A DNA stretch of 64,000 bases from Prevotellaceae bacterium (GTDB taxonomy: Bacteria; Bacteroidota; Bacteroidia; Bacteroidales; Bacteroidaceae), in assembly GCA_015256945.1 (NCBI GenBank), contig JABZLB010000014.1:1-64000 (forward strand), in the 5' to 3' direction. The position numbers and the translations under genes are program-made. Below are positions 1-9,686 of the stretch, piece by piece; position 1 is the first letter of the stretch, and every line of letters begins with the position of its first letter. Under the pieces are notes generated by a model. It had not been told where the DNA came from and ran no database searches. It was given only the letters and a program-made list of their open reading frames with translations.

Positions 1-2
1 CC

Positions 3-410
3 AACTATCTGCGTTTGCTGAAACTCCCTGCGCAAGTACAAATGTCACTGCAGAAAAAAGAGGTTGATATGGGACATGCTCGTGCACTTTTAGCACTCGA
101 CAGTCCGTCGTTACAACTTAAGGTTTTCAAAGAAATATTGAAAAACGGGTGGCCTGTACGCAAAGTTGAAGAGGTGGTTCAGAAATTGAAGAATGGCGAT
201 GACATAGACACTGGCAAGAAAAAAATACAAGCCAAGACAAAACTTCCTGAAGAATTTATAGTTCTGAAGGACCGTCTTTCATCTTTTTTAGATACAAAAG
301 TTCAATTGACCTGTTCTAATAAAGGTAAGGGAAAAATAAGTATTCCTTTCAATAACGAAGATGATTTAGAACGTATCATGAACGTTTTTGACAAACTGAA
401 AAAACAATAA
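3..410 (+). CDS. parB: ParB/Spo0J chromosome partitioning protein, C-terminal part (5' truncated by window edge)
   Basis: The reading frame is open from the first bases, and the first residues (NYLRLLKLP) match the end of the ParB helix-turn-helix region. The next part (MGHARALLAL) is the conserved ParB segment that follows it. The rest is a lysine-rich linker and the C-terminal dimerisation domain ending in FDKLKKQ. ParB binds parS sites next to ParA and helps segregate and organise the chromosome origin region, so this part of the window is probably near oriC; parA should lie just outside the left edge. A parS-like palindrome was not seen by eye. The stop is directly followed by the GTG of the next gene, so the two are probably translationally coupled. 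Confidence 0.93.
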   Translation, partial: NYLRLLKLPAQVQMSLQKKEVDMGHARALLALDSPSLQLKVFKEILKNGWPVRKVEEVVQKLKNGDDIDTGKKKIQAKTKLPEEFIVLKDRLSSFLDTKVQLTCSNKGKGKISIPFNNEDDLERIMNVFDKLKKQ

Positions 411-1163
411 GTGAAAGCATTAGATTATATTCTCTTATCGTTGTCGGTTACTATTATCATGTTTTTTGTTCCCGTTCAACTACATGCACAGAATACAAAG
501 ACTCTGTCACAACAGGTTGTTTCGGACAAAATAAAAAGTGATACTCTTCATTCTACCAGTGGGCTGCTTTCAAAAAGCATACAAAAACAGGCTACTGACA
601 GTACCCTTGTGGCACAAAAAAAAGTAGCAAAAAGAAAGGAAAAGCGAAACTGGGCAACATGGAAGCCCGAAACAAAAAGAGCCTTATGGCTTTCATTGGT
701 GTTACCAGGGGCTGGACAAATCTACAATCGCAAATACTGGAAACTTCCTATTATTTATGGAGGATTTGTGGGATGTGCCTACGCTATGAGATGGAATAAC
801 ATGATGTATCGCGATTATAGCCAGGCCTACCTGGATATTATGGATAATGATCCTCAAACACAAAGCTATAATCAATTTTTACATCTTGGCACAACCATAA
901 ATGAAGCTAATGCACAACGCTGGCAAGAGATTTTTAGGAAACGTAAGGATCGTTATCGCAGATGGCGCGACATGAGCTTCTTTGCAATGGTAGGAATTTA
1001 TGCTTTATCGGTAATAGACGCTTATGTTGATGCGTCTTTATCAGAGTTCGACATCAGTTCTGATTTAAGTATGCGTATATCTCCCACTGTCTTTAACAAT
1101 CCTACCGAACAAAATCCTTTCAAAGGAAATGCCATAGGATTACAGTGTTCTATCAACTTTTAA
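411..1163 (+). CDS. DUF5683 domain-containing membrane/secreted protein
   Basis: A 250-residue protein starting with GTG directly after the parB stop. That start gives a proper signal peptide (hydrophobic stretch at about residues 5-22, ending ..VQLHAQ), so it is preferred over the internal ATG. A variable serine/threonine/lysine-rich linker precedes the conserved region (about residues 85-215), which has the DUF5683 hallmark LPGAGQIYNRKYW and two or three hydrophobic helices. The family is found in Bacteroidetes and has no established function. The position between parB and a lytic transglycosylase is, as I recall, conserved in Bacteroidales, which hints at a link between growth, envelope and segregation; that is inference. 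Confidence 0.85.
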   Translation: MKALDYILLSLSVTIIMFFVPVQLHAQNTKTLSQQVVSDKIKSDTLHSTSGLLSKSIQKQATDSTLVAQKKVAKRKEKRNWATWKPETKRALWLSLVLPGAGQIYNRKYWKLPIIYGGFVGCAYAMRWNNMMYRDYSQAYLDIMDNDPQTQSYNQFLHLGTTINEANAQRWQEIFRKRKDRYRRWRDMSFFAMVGIYALSVIDAYVDASLSEFDISSDLSMRISPTVFNNPTEQNPFKGNAIGLQCSINF

Positions 1164-1202
1164 ACAGCATATAACTTTGTTCCAAGGTTTTTATTCTATA
1201 AA

Positions 1203-2798
1203 ATGATATATAAAAGAACTTTATTATTAGCTTTTATCATCTTAACATGCATGTATTCTCTACGTGCTCAAAATGATGAGAGGGTTGTTACTATAACCAA
1301 TCATACCGGGAAAAGTGAAGAGATAGATCTTCCTGAGACAATGACAACAGACCTCGATAGCTTGATGCAGCTTTACAATTCGAAGATGTATCTTAAACCC
1401 GACACCGATTGTCATCTGCCAAACATTAACCCTGTATATGATACGATTACATACAAGGACCGCCTTTCCAAGCTCCCGACAATTATTGAAATGCCTTATA
1501 ACGGTATCGTTCAGGCTTTTATAGATCGCTACACTGGTGATTTACGCCACTCAGTAGCCTATATATTAGGGGCGCAAAACTTTTATATGCCCATATTTGA
1601 AGAGGCTCTCGACACATACAACTTACCATTAGAATTGAAATATCTGCCTGTTATCGAGTCGGCCTTAAATCCATTTGCACGCTCTCATGTGGGAGCTGCC
1701 GGGCTCTGGCAGTTCATGCTTCCAACAGCAAAGCGCTATAATCTTACCATCAACTCGTTAGTTGATGAGCGTTACGATATTGTAAAATCGTCGTATGCAG
1801 CTGCTCAATATCTGAGAGATCTATACAATATATTTAAAGATTGGAATCTTGTTATTGCTGCATACAACTGTGGCCCTGACAAAATTAACAAAGCTATCCG
1901 ACGCAGTCATGGTGAAAGGGACTACTGGAAAATATATTCTTTTCTTCCAAAAGAGACGCGAGGGTATGTCCCTGCCTTCATTGCAGCCAACTACATTATG
2001 AACTATTACTGCGAACATAACATTTGCCCGCTTAATACAGAACTACCCATAAAGACTGACACGGTGATGGTAAACCGTGATATACATTTCGAGCAAATTG
2101 CACACGTACTGGGTATCAGTATAGAGCAATTAAAAGATTTGAATCCACAATATCGCCAAAACCTTATCAACGGACATGCCAATCCTGCATCTCTCAGGCT
2201 ACCTGCACAGTTGGTTAATATATTTATAGATAAGGAAGACTCCATTTATGCCTATAATCCTAAGGAATACAAATTCAAGAGAAACTCCGTAGAGATAGAC
2301 GACAATGCGTCGTATATGGTAAGGAATAATAAAGTAAGCCGTATTTCCAAAAATGATCATAAGTCGAAAGCTGTAAATAACGAAGCAAACCAGGTGGAAA
2401 AAACAGCCGGTCAAAACGATGAAAATGCTCTTGGTAACAATCATCTTTCATCAGAGAATACTGCTGAATTAGAGAAAGATGATACTACGGAGTTTACTAC
2501 AAACAACCGAAAGAATGTAGTAAGAAGCTACGACACTGTGAGCCCAAACAAGAGATCGGGTAAGGAAGACAACAACAAGAATGGTAACAGCAAGAAGAAA
2601 AACAATGCTGTTAAAAACACAAAGAAAAACAGTAAAAAGAAAAAAGAAAAGCAGACTGCCAAACATATAACTGTAAAAGATGGCGATACTTTGAGCGAAA
2701 TTGCCGAACGAAACCACACTTCGGTAAAGCAATTACGGCAGCTTAACGGTATTCAGGGCAGCAATATTGTAGTAGGAAAAAAGATCAGAGTGAAATAA
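1203..2798 (+). CDS. mltD: MltD-like membrane-bound lytic murein transglycosylase with LysM
   Basis: 531 residues. A signal peptide (about 1-22) is followed by an SLT/lysozyme-like domain at about 110-270. The family motif IESALNPFARS contains the probable catalytic Glu152, and GAAGLWQFMLPTAK follows. A divergent LysM-like segment (about 295-345) and a clear C-terminal LysM (about 487-531, DGDTLSEIAERNHTS) flank a very lysine- and asparagine-rich linker. The enzyme cleaves the glycan strands of peptidoglycan with formation of 1,6-anhydroMurNAc; the LysM modules hold it on the wall. It lies 39 bp after the DUF5683 gene and is probably cotranscribed. The exact subclass (MltD against other SLT types) is inferred from domain order. 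Confidence 0.92.
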   Translation: MIYKRTLLLAFIILTCMYSLRAQNDERVVTITNHTGKSEEIDLPETMTTDLDSLMQLYNSKMYLKPDTDCHLPNINPVYDTITYKDRLSKLPTIIEMPYNGIVQAFIDRYTGDLRHSVAYILGAQNFYMPIFEEALDTYNLPLELKYLPVIESALNPFARSHVGAAGLWQFMLPTAKRYNLTINSLVDERYDIVKSSYAAAQYLRDLYNIFKDWNLVIAAYNCGPDKINKAIRRSHGERDYWKIYSFLPKETRGYVPAFIAANYIMNYYCEHNICPLNTELPIKTDTVMVNRDIHFEQIAHVLGISIEQLKDLNPQYRQNLINGHANPASLRLPAQLVNIFIDKEDSIYAYNPKEYKFKRNSVEIDDNASYMVRNNKVSRISKNDHKSKAVNNEANQVEKTAGQNDENALGNNHLSSENTAELEKDDTTEFTTNNRKNVVRSYDTVSPNKRSGKEDNNKNGNSKKKNNAVKNTKKNSKKKKEKQTAKHITVKDGDTLSEIAERNHTSVKQLRQLNGIQGSNIVVGKKIRVK

Positions 2799-2863
2799 TA
2801 TGACCCTGAAACCTGTATAAAATCAGCAGACTGACAAGTTACAACTCCCTTTTCAATTGTATT

Positions 2864-5149
2864 ATGAACGAGCAAGACTTAATAAATAAAGAGCGCGAAG
2901 AGGTTGATAACAAGCTCATAACTGACGCCTTCAATCATCTTCTGGAAACCTATTTGGCATCCACTCACCGTAAAAAGGTCGACATTATCACCAAGGCGTT
3001 CAACTTTGCCCGTCAAGCTCATAAAGGAGTAAGGCGACTTTCGGGTGAACCTTACATCCTACACCCTATTGCCGTTGCCCAAATAGCTTGCCAGGAAATG
3101 GGGCTCGGGTCTACAAGTATCTGTGCAGCCTTGCTCCACGATGTGGTTGAAGATACCGACTATACCGTCGAAGATATAGAAAATATCTTTGGTACAAAGA
3201 TTGCGCAGATTGTTGATGGATTAACAAAAATAAGTGGTGGAATCTTTGGTGATCATGCCTCAGCCCAGGCCGAAAATTTCAAAAAGCTTTTGCTTACCAT
3301 GAGTGATGACATCCGCGTTATCCTCATAAAGATATGCGACCGCTTGCATAATATGCGCACATTGGCATCGCAACCAGCAAACAAACAGTATAAAATTGCT
3401 GGTGAAACGCTTTATATCTACGCACCTTTAGCCAATCGTCTCGGACTGAACAAGATAAAGACAGAACTCGAAGATCTTAGTTTTCGCTTTGAGCATCCGG
3501 AAGAATACATCAGCATTCTCAACAAACTGTCTTTCACAAAAGAAGAGAGAGACCGCCTCTTTGAGGAATTTACAGCTCCCATTCGTGAAGCTCTCGACAA
3601 GATGGGACTTCAGTATCATATTAAGGCACGTGTAAAAAGTCCTTACAGTATATGGTGCAAGATGCAGAATAAGCATGTTACCTTTGAAGAGATATACGAC
3701 ATTCTGGCTGTTCGAATTGTCTTTACACCGAAACAGCGCAAAGATGAAATCAACGATTGTTTCCAAATATACGTTGCATTAAACCAAATATATAAGAGCC
3801 ATCCCGACCGCTTACGCGACTGGGTTAACCACCCCAAGGCAAACGGTTATCAGGCCTTGCATGCTACCATGATGTCGCGCAGAGGACAATGGATTGAAGT
3901 ACAGATACGGTCAGACCGTATGGACGAAATAGCTGAACAAGGCTTTGCTGCACATTGGAAGTATAAAGAAGGTGACAGAACAGAGGAAGATACCGAGCTG
4001 AATAAATGGTTAGGCACTATCAAAGAAATCTTAGACGACCCGCAACCAGATGCAATGGACTTTCTCGATTCGATTAAATTGAATCTGTTTGCTTCTGAGA
4101 TCTTTGTCTTTACACCCAAGGGAGAGGTAAAGACAATGCCGGCAGGATGTACAGTTCTCGACTTTGCCTTTCAAATTCACACCTTTCTCGGCAGCCACTG
4201 TATAGGCGCAAAAGTCAATCACAAGCTCGTACCCTTAAGTCATAAACTGCAAAGCGGTGATCAGGTTGAAGTGTTAACATCCAACTCGCAGCACGTACAG
4301 TCGTCATGGATTAACTTCGTCACTACGGCAAAGGCACGCAATAAGATACAGGCAATACTTCGACGTGAAGGAAGACAAATACAAAAGAAGGGAGAAGATT
4401 TGCTCAACGACTGGTTAACGAAAAACGATATAGAGCTGTCTTCATCGGTTATTGACCGGTTGTGTAAGTTCCATGATACAACATCACACGAGGCTTTTTT
4501 CCAGGCTCTTGGCAGCCATTCTGTGATTCTTGGCGAAAACGATGTCGAAGAACTCTCGGGGAAAAAGAAAAGTTCATCAGGCTTGGGCTGGCGACGTTAT
4601 GTACCCTTTCTGCGAAAAAGTGAGAAGAAAAAAGAAGAATTACTGGCAGATACCCAGCCTGTCAGTGACAATTTGCTTACAGTAGGGCCTGGTTTTAACA
4701 AAAAGCGACCATGTATAATCTCCGAGCAATCCATTGGGATGTACCTCTTTTCATCGTGCTGTCATCCAATCCCTGGCGATGATATTCTTGGCTTTATCGA
4801 CAGTAACTCGCACGTTACTATCCATAAACGCTCATGCCCTGTTGCAAGCAAACTAAAGTCGAGCTTCGGAACACGCATCCTCGATGCCCAATGGGACATG
4901 CACCATCAGCTGTTTTTCGATGCAACTATTGAAGTACACGGAATAGATCGCAAGGGTATGCTTCACGACGTTTCTGAAATAATATCACACAAGCTCAATA
5001 CAAATATCCATCAAGTAAGCTTCTCTGTTAACGATGGCATATTTGAAGGTCGATTAGAATTAAAGGTTCACGATCGTGATGAAGTAAGAAATATTATGAA
5101 GCTTCTGAAAGAAATTAATGATATGCAGGAGGTACAGCAAATTCTATAA
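2864..5149 (+). CDS. rel: Bifunctional (p)ppGpp synthetase/hydrolase (RSH)
   Basis: 761 residues, normal for a long RSH. The N-terminal HD hydrolase domain has the metal ligands H67 and H92-D93 in the motif LLHDVVEDT, so hydrolase activity is expected. The RelA/SpoT synthetase domain follows (about 245-365), then a TGS domain (about 410-470, starting FVFTPKGEVKTMPAG) and a C-terminal ACT domain (about 680-761). The protein makes and degrades the stringent-response alarmone. Bacteroidales usually have one such long enzyme plus small ones. It is 65 bp downstream of the transglycosylase gene in the same direction. The start ATG fits the family N-terminus. Confidence 0.96.
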   Translation: MNEQDLINKEREEVDNKLITDAFNHLLETYLASTHRKKVDIITKAFNFARQAHKGVRRLSGEPYILHPIAVAQIACQEMGLGSTSICAALLHDVVEDTDYTVEDIENIFGTKIAQIVDGLTKISGGIFGDHASAQAENFKKLLLTMSDDIRVILIKICDRLHNMRTLASQPANKQYKIAGETLYIYAPLANRLGLNKIKTELEDLSFRFEHPEEYISILNKLSFTKEERDRLFEEFTAPIREALDKMGLQYHIKARVKSPYSIWCKMQNKHVTFEEIYDILAVRIVFTPKQRKDEINDCFQIYVALNQIYKSHPDRLRDWVNHPKANGYQALHATMMSRRGQWIEVQIRSDRMDEIAEQGFAAHWKYKEGDRTEEDTELNKWLGTIKEILDDPQPDAMDFLDSIKLNLFASEIFVFTPKGEVKTMPAGCTVLDFAFQIHTFLGSHCIGAKVNHKLVPLSHKLQSGDQVEVLTSNSQHVQSSWINFVTTAKARNKIQAILRREGRQIQKKGEDLLNDWLTKNDIELSSSVIDRLCKFHDTTSHEAFFQALGSHSVILGENDVEELSGKKKSSSGLGWRRYVPFLRKSEKKKEELLADTQPVSDNLLTVGPGFNKKRPCIISEQSIGMYLFSSCCHPIPGDDILGFIDSNSHVTIHKRSCPVASKLKSSFGTRILDAQWDMHHQLFFDATIEVHGIDRKGMLHDVSEIISHKLNTNIHQVSFSVNDGIFEGRLELKVHDRDEVRNIMKLLKEINDMQEVQQIL

Positions 5150-5173
5150 ATCCCTGTACACCCATTTTTAATT

Positions 5174-5524
5174 CTATACTAACGCGTCAAGATGTTTTTT
5201 AAGGTCTTGTAATTGTTCGCGGACACTGATTAAATGGTCAAGTATATCTGCACTTTTATCAACATTTCCTCTGTTTTCGTGCATATATTTCCGGGCTGCA
5301 GATATTTTGAATCCACGAACTTTAATTAGGTTATAAATAACCTTAATGTCTTCTATATCCTTATCGGTATATTGTCGGACCTTGGTTGCTGCTACGGTTT
5401 TTGGCTTAAGATTAGGAAATTCGGTTTCCCAATAACGCAATGTACTTTCGTTAACACCAACCTCTTGGGCAACCTCTTTAATTGAATAATATAATTTAGG
5501 ATTTTTATTTGTATTCAGAGCCAT
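5174..5524 (-). CDS. MerR family transcriptional regulator
   Basis: 116 residues when started at the ATG giving MALNTNKNPKLYYS, which is how the family begins in Bacteroidetes. The frame stays open upstream to a second ATG at 5581, which would add 19 residues without family resemblance. The MerR helix-turn-helix is clear (YYSIKEVAQEVGVNESTLRYWE, written here in part), followed by the wing (VRQYTDKDIEDIKVI) and a short dimerisation helix. No effector-binding domain is present, as in the small MerR proteins common in Bacteroidales. It is divergent from alaS, with a probable promoter at 5622-5629. The target genes cannot be read from the sequence. Confidence 0.9.
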   Translation of the reverse strand: MALNTNKNPKLYYSIKEVAQEVGVNESTLRYWETEFPNLKPKTVAATKVRQYTDKDIEDIKVIYNLIKVRGFKISAARKYMHENRGNVDKSADILDHLISVREQLQDLKKHLDALV

Positions 5525-5621
5525 AACACTTTTCTCATATATATGTTTGCTATTCGAACGGGCTGTAGTATGCACCGGCATTACCTTGCAAAGGACATGT
5601 AAACACGCGTTCTCTACAATG

Positions 5622-5629
5622 CAAAGATA
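5622..5629 (-). promoter_or_regulatory. -7 promoter box for the MerR gene
   Basis: The minus strand reads TATCTTTG, a match to the Bacteroidetes -7 consensus TAnnTTTG. It would place the start of transcription about 90 nt before the preferred start codon at 5524. No convincing -33 box was found. Confidence 0.5.
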
Positions 5630-5673
5630 ATAAAAAGATTATATATAGGATCTGCCGACTGCAATCTTTTTAG

Positions 5674-5681
5674 TAACTTTG
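5674..5681 (+). promoter_or_regulatory. -7 promoter box for alaS
   Basis: TAACTTTG followed by C matches the Bacteroidetes -7 box and lies 41 bp before the alaS ATG. The -33 element is not clear. Confidence 0.6.
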
Positions 5682-5722
5682 CAGCTGATTATCAATGAGT
5701 ATCAAAAAAACACTATAATACA

Positions 5723-8389
5723 ATGATGACAGCTAACGAGATACGTAATTCTTATCTGAAGTTTTTTGAATCAAAAGGACACGTTATCGTACCATCGGCC
5801 CCTATCGTAGTTAAGGACGACCCTACTTTAATGTTTACAAATGCTGGTATGAACCAGTGGAAAGATATTATTCTTGGCACTAAAGAACCCGACCCACGCC
5901 GCAGAACCGACTCACAAAAGTGCCTTCGTGTAAGTGGAAAACACAACGATTTGGAAGAAGTAGGCCGCGATTCTGCCCTCAGCCACCACACCATGTTTGA
6001 GATGTTAGGCAACTGGAGCTTCGGCGATTACTTTAAAGAGGGTGCTATTGACTATGCTTTCGAGTATCTTGTAGACGTGCTTCATCTCGACCCTAAAGAC
6101 CTTTACGTTACCGTTTTCGAAGGCGATGCCTCTGAAAAACTCTCTCGTGACGATGAAGCATCGTCATACTGGGAGAAACATTTCCCTAAAAATCATATTG
6201 TAAACGGCAATAAACACGACAACTTTTGGGAAATGGGCGACACGGGGCCTTGCGGTCCGTGTACCGAAATACATATCGATTTCCGTTCAGAAGAAGAGAA
6301 AAGCAAAGTACCTGGCGAAACATTAGTCAATAAAGACCATCCGCAAGTTATCGAAATTTGGAACATCGTGTTCATGCAATACAACCGCAAGGCTGATGGA
6401 AATCTGGAGCCTCTTAAGATGCACGTAATTGATACGGGTATGGGATTTGAGCGTTTAGTACGCCTGATGCAAGGTAAAAACTCGAACTATGATACCGATA
6501 TTTTCACCCCTATCATCAGTGAAATTGAACGTCTGTCAGGTAAAACCTACAACCATACGTTCCCTGAAGGCCCCAATGGCGAAGGTATCAACGACGAACA
6601 AAAGGTAGATATTGCCATCCGTGTGGTGGCCGACCATCTGCGTGCCGTCGCTTTTGCTATTGCTGATGGCCAGTTACCCGGCAACGCAAAAGCGGGATAC
6701 GTTATCCGTCGCATCCTGCGCCGTGCTGTTCGCTATGCTTATACTTTCCTAAATCAGAAAGGAGCGTTTATGTTTAAGCTCATACCCGTACTGGTTCATG
6801 AGATGGGAGACGCATACCCTGAACTGAAAGCACAGCAGGAACTCATCGCCAAGGTAATGAAACAAGAGGAGGATAGTTTCCTCCGTACACTGCAAAATGG
6901 TATCAACCTGCTTGCCGACGATATGGAAGCAATGAAGAAAGCCGGTATCAAACAACTTGATGGTGCCAAGGCTTTCCGCCTTTTCGATACCTACGGCTTC
7001 CCTCTTGACCTCACTGAACTTATCTGCGGAGAGAACGGTTTTACCGTTGATGAAGAGGCTTTCAATGCTGAAATGGAGAAACAAAAGTCGCGTGCCCGCA
7101 ATGCTGCTGCCGTAGAGAACAGCGACTGGGTAAAGATTAAGGACGGCGAACAGGTGTTTGTGGGTTACGATCACGATGAATATCCCTGCCATATCTTGCG
7201 TTATCGCAAGGTAACACAAAAGAAATCAACGTTCTATGAGGTTGTTCTCGATTATACTCCATTCTATGGAGAGATGGGCGGACAAGTGGGAGACAAGGGC
7301 CTTTTAATCTCTGACACCGAAACATTAGAGGTTATTGATACCAAACGTGAGAACAATCAAAGTATCCATATCCTCAAAAAGCTGCCACAAAATCCTGCTG
7401 CAGCCTTCAGGGCTGTGGTTGATTCTGACAAGCGTGAGGGCTCAGCCTGCAACCATACAGCCACTCACCTTCTCGACTATGCGCTGAAACAGGTGCTCGG
7501 TGAGCAAACCGAACAGCGCGGATCGTATGTAGATGAAAACGTGCTTCGCTTTGATTTCAACTGCTTTGAAAAGGTTACCGATGAAAAACTACGTCAGGTT
7601 GAGCGCATCGTTAACCAGATGATACGCCAGGATTTGCCTCTTGAGGAGCACCGTGATACTCCTGTTGAGGAAGCCAAAAAGTATGGAGCGGTAGCACTTT
7701 TCGGCGAAAAATATGGCGACAAAGTGCGTGTGGTATGCTTCGGACCGTCGGCAGAGTTCTGCGGTGGTATCCATGTGAAGAGCACAGGACATATTGGTTT
7801 CTTCAAAATTATTAGCGAAAGTTCGGTAGCTGCCGGCATACGCCGTATTGAAGCACTTACCGGAAAGGCGGCCGAAGAGCTTGTTTATACCGTACAAGAC
7901 ACGCTTAACGATGTACGTTCATTGTTTAACAACGCCAAGGATCTGCAAGGAGCCATTGAAAAATTCATGAACGAGAACAGCGCTTTAAAGAAGGAAGTTG
8001 AAAAATTCCAGGCGCAAGTTGTAGAACGTGCCAAAGAAAAGCTCGTTGCCGGAGCACGCGAAGTTAACGGCATAAAAGTGGTTACGGCCGTGCTTCCGCT
8101 CGAAGCGGCACAGGCAAAAGACCTTGTTTTCAAAATCCGACAGGCCATTCCTGAGAAACTTGTCTGCGCTATTGGTTCAACATCCCATAGCAAACCCATG
8201 CTGAGTGTTATATTCAGCGACGACATGGTAAGCGAGCGCGGCCTCAATGCAGGCAAGATTATCCGCGAGGCTGCAAAGCTAATGCAAGGCGGCGGCGGCG
8301 GTCAGCCTCATTATGCACAGGCTGGAGGTAAGAACCTGGACGGTATTTCAGCTGCCGTTGACAAGGTTGTTGAACTGGCAAATCTATAA
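5723..8389 (+). CDS. alaS: Alanyl-tRNA synthetase
   Basis: 888 residues, full length. The N-terminal class II catalytic core includes SHHTMFEMLGNWSFGDYFKE (positions about 90-110) and the ATP/alanine site. The editing domain follows, with the zinc-site motifs HTATHLL and, further on, CGGIH. The C-Ala domain ends with the glycine-rich GGGGGQPHYAQAGG. The enzyme charges tRNA-Ala and removes mischarged Ser/Gly. Two consecutive ATG codons open the frame; either could be used. It is followed by a strong hairpin terminator at 8504-8541, so it is probably a single-gene unit. Confidence 0.98.
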   Translation: MMTANEIRNSYLKFFESKGHVIVPSAPIVVKDDPTLMFTNAGMNQWKDIILGTKEPDPRRRTDSQKCLRVSGKHNDLEEVGRDSALSHHTMFEMLGNWSFGDYFKEGAIDYAFEYLVDVLHLDPKDLYVTVFEGDASEKLSRDDEASSYWEKHFPKNHIVNGNKHDNFWEMGDTGPCGPCTEIHIDFRSEEEKSKVPGETLVNKDHPQVIEIWNIVFMQYNRKADGNLEPLKMHVIDTGMGFERLVRLMQGKNSNYDTDIFTPIISEIERLSGKTYNHTFPEGPNGEGINDEQKVDIAIRVVADHLRAVAFAIADGQLPGNAKAGYVIRRILRRAVRYAYTFLNQKGAFMFKLIPVLVHEMGDAYPELKAQQELIAKVMKQEEDSFLRTLQNGINLLADDMEAMKKAGIKQLDGAKAFRLFDTYGFPLDLTELICGENGFTVDEEAFNAEMEKQKSRARNAAAVENSDWVKIKDGEQVFVGYDHDEYPCHILRYRKVTQKKSTFYEVVLDYTPFYGEMGGQVGDKGLLISDTETLEVIDTKRENNQSIHILKKLPQNPAAAFRAVVDSDKREGSACNHTATHLLDYALKQVLGEQTEQRGSYVDENVLRFDFNCFEKVTDEKLRQVERIVNQMIRQDLPLEEHRDTPVEEAKKYGAVALFGEKYGDKVRVVCFGPSAEFCGGIHVKSTGHIGFFKIISESSVAAGIRRIEALTGKAAEELVYTVQDTLNDVRSLFNNAKDLQGAIEKFMNENSALKKEVEKFQAQVVERAKEKLVAGAREVNGIKVVTAVLPLEAAQAKDLVFKIRQAIPEKLVCAIGSTSHSKPMLSVIFSDDMVSERGLNAGKIIREAAKLMQGGGGGQPHYAQAGGKNLDGISAAVDKVVELANL

Positions 8390-8503
8390 AGTTAGATGAA
8401 AACCATGTCCTTATCCATATTGGTTTTAAGATAAAAACCACTAAAGAAACAACGATAAGGTACAGGATAAACATTAAAGAAACATTTATTATGAGATAGA
8501 AAG

Positions 8504-8541
8504 GAATATCTGTTACACGGTTAGCAGATATTCTTTTTTTT
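8504..8541 (+). terminator. Rho-independent terminator of alaS
   Basis: A 12-bp stem (GAATATCTGTTA pairing with TAGCAGATATTC, one G-T pair) closes a 6-nt loop and is followed by eight T. It lies about 115 bp after alaS. Confidence 0.85.
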
Positions 8542-8562
8542 ATTTTTCAATTGGCATTATTT

Positions 8563-9657
8563 ATGAACAAGCTCTGGTTTCTGGCCTTTTTCATGCTTCC
8601 GCTCACCGGTGTTGCCTATTCAGCATGGCGAACATGGAACATTCTTCCACTGCCCAATACCTATAAATACATTATAGTTGGTTTGCTGATACTTTGTTTT
8701 TTGCTGTTCTTCACCAATGCAAACTTCTTCCAAACCGACCGTCTGCCCATGCCCGTAGCCACTGCTTTCTACGAAATTGGCACGTCGAGCCTCTTCATTT
8801 TGCTTTATATGGTAATGTTATACCTGCTGTTAGACCTCGGCCGGGCGGCGCATTTAGTTCCCCACAGTTTCCTTTACCATAGCCTTAAAGGCACTATTAC
8901 CGTTGCCGTTATTCTAATATCGGTATTTACCTACGGTTATTTCCATTATATGGATAAGCAGCGTGTAACGCTCGATATGCCTACAACCAAAAAGCTTGAG
9001 CGCCCATTAAAAATTGTAATGGCCTCTGATCTCCACATCGGTTACCACAACAGGGTTGACGAACTCAACCGATGGGTCGACCTCATCAATCGCGAAAATC
9101 CTGACCTTATTCTGATAGCGGGCGATATTATCGACGGGAAGATACGCCCTTTACAGGAGCAGAATATGGCTGCTTCGTTCCACAGGCTGAAGGCTCCCGT
9201 CGTAGCCTGCCTTGGAAACCACGAATATTACGCAGGCGTAAAAGGCTCGTTCAACTTTTATAAGGAGGCAGGTATACACCTGTTATGCGATACTGCCATC
9301 AACATTAAAGGCATAAACATAATAGGTCGTGACGACAGAACCGACCCTCGACGCCAGTCGGTAAAGGGCCTTACGGCGTCATTGGATATGAACCGCTACA
9401 CTATTCTCCTCGATCATCAGCCCTATCACCTCGAAGAAGCCGAGCAAGCGAGCATCGATTTTCAGCTTAGCGGACATACCCATTACGGGCAAGTGTGGCC
9501 CGTCAGCTGGATAACCGACGCCATTTATGAGGATGCTTTCGGGCCCTTGCAGAAAGGACGCACACAATATTATGTCAGCAGCGGCCTCGGAATATGGGGT
9601 GGAAAATTCCGCATTGGCACGCGCTCTGAATATATTGTTGCCACACTCCACAACTAA
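8563..9657 (+). CDS. Membrane-anchored metallophosphoesterase (YkuE-like)
   Basis: 364 residues from the ATG at 8563; a TTG four codons earlier is possible but sits against the terminator. Three to four hydrophobic segments fill residues 1-130. The calcineurin-like phosphoesterase domain follows, with all metal motifs: DLH (156-158), GDIIDG (187-192), GNHEYY (218-223) and a C-terminal SGHTHYGQ. The family hydrolyses phosphodiesters, in some members lipid-linked ones such as UDP-diacylglucosamine. The substrate is not shown here. It begins just after the alaS terminator and the next gene follows 29 bp later. Confidence 0.88.
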   Translation: MNKLWFLAFFMLPLTGVAYSAWRTWNILPLPNTYKYIIVGLLILCFLLFFTNANFFQTDRLPMPVATAFYEIGTSSLFILLYMVMLYLLLDLGRAAHLVPHSFLYHSLKGTITVAVILISVFTYGYFHYMDKQRVTLDMPTTKKLERPLKIVMASDLHIGYHNRVDELNRWVDLINRENPDLILIAGDIIDGKIRPLQEQNMAASFHRLKAPVVACLGNHEYYAGVKGSFNFYKEAGIHLLCDTAINIKGINIIGRDDRTDPRRQSVKGLTASLDMNRYTILLDHQPYHLEEAEQASIDFQLSGHTHYGQVWPVSWITDAIYEDAFGPLQKGRTQYYVSSGLGIWGGKFRIGTRSEYIVATLHN

Positions 9658-9686
9658 TTACACCTTATTATATTAGTAAACAGGCT

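Noticed and set aside
1..410. parS site near parB
   Set aside because: I looked for the 16-bp parS-type palindrome by eye and did not find one in the window.
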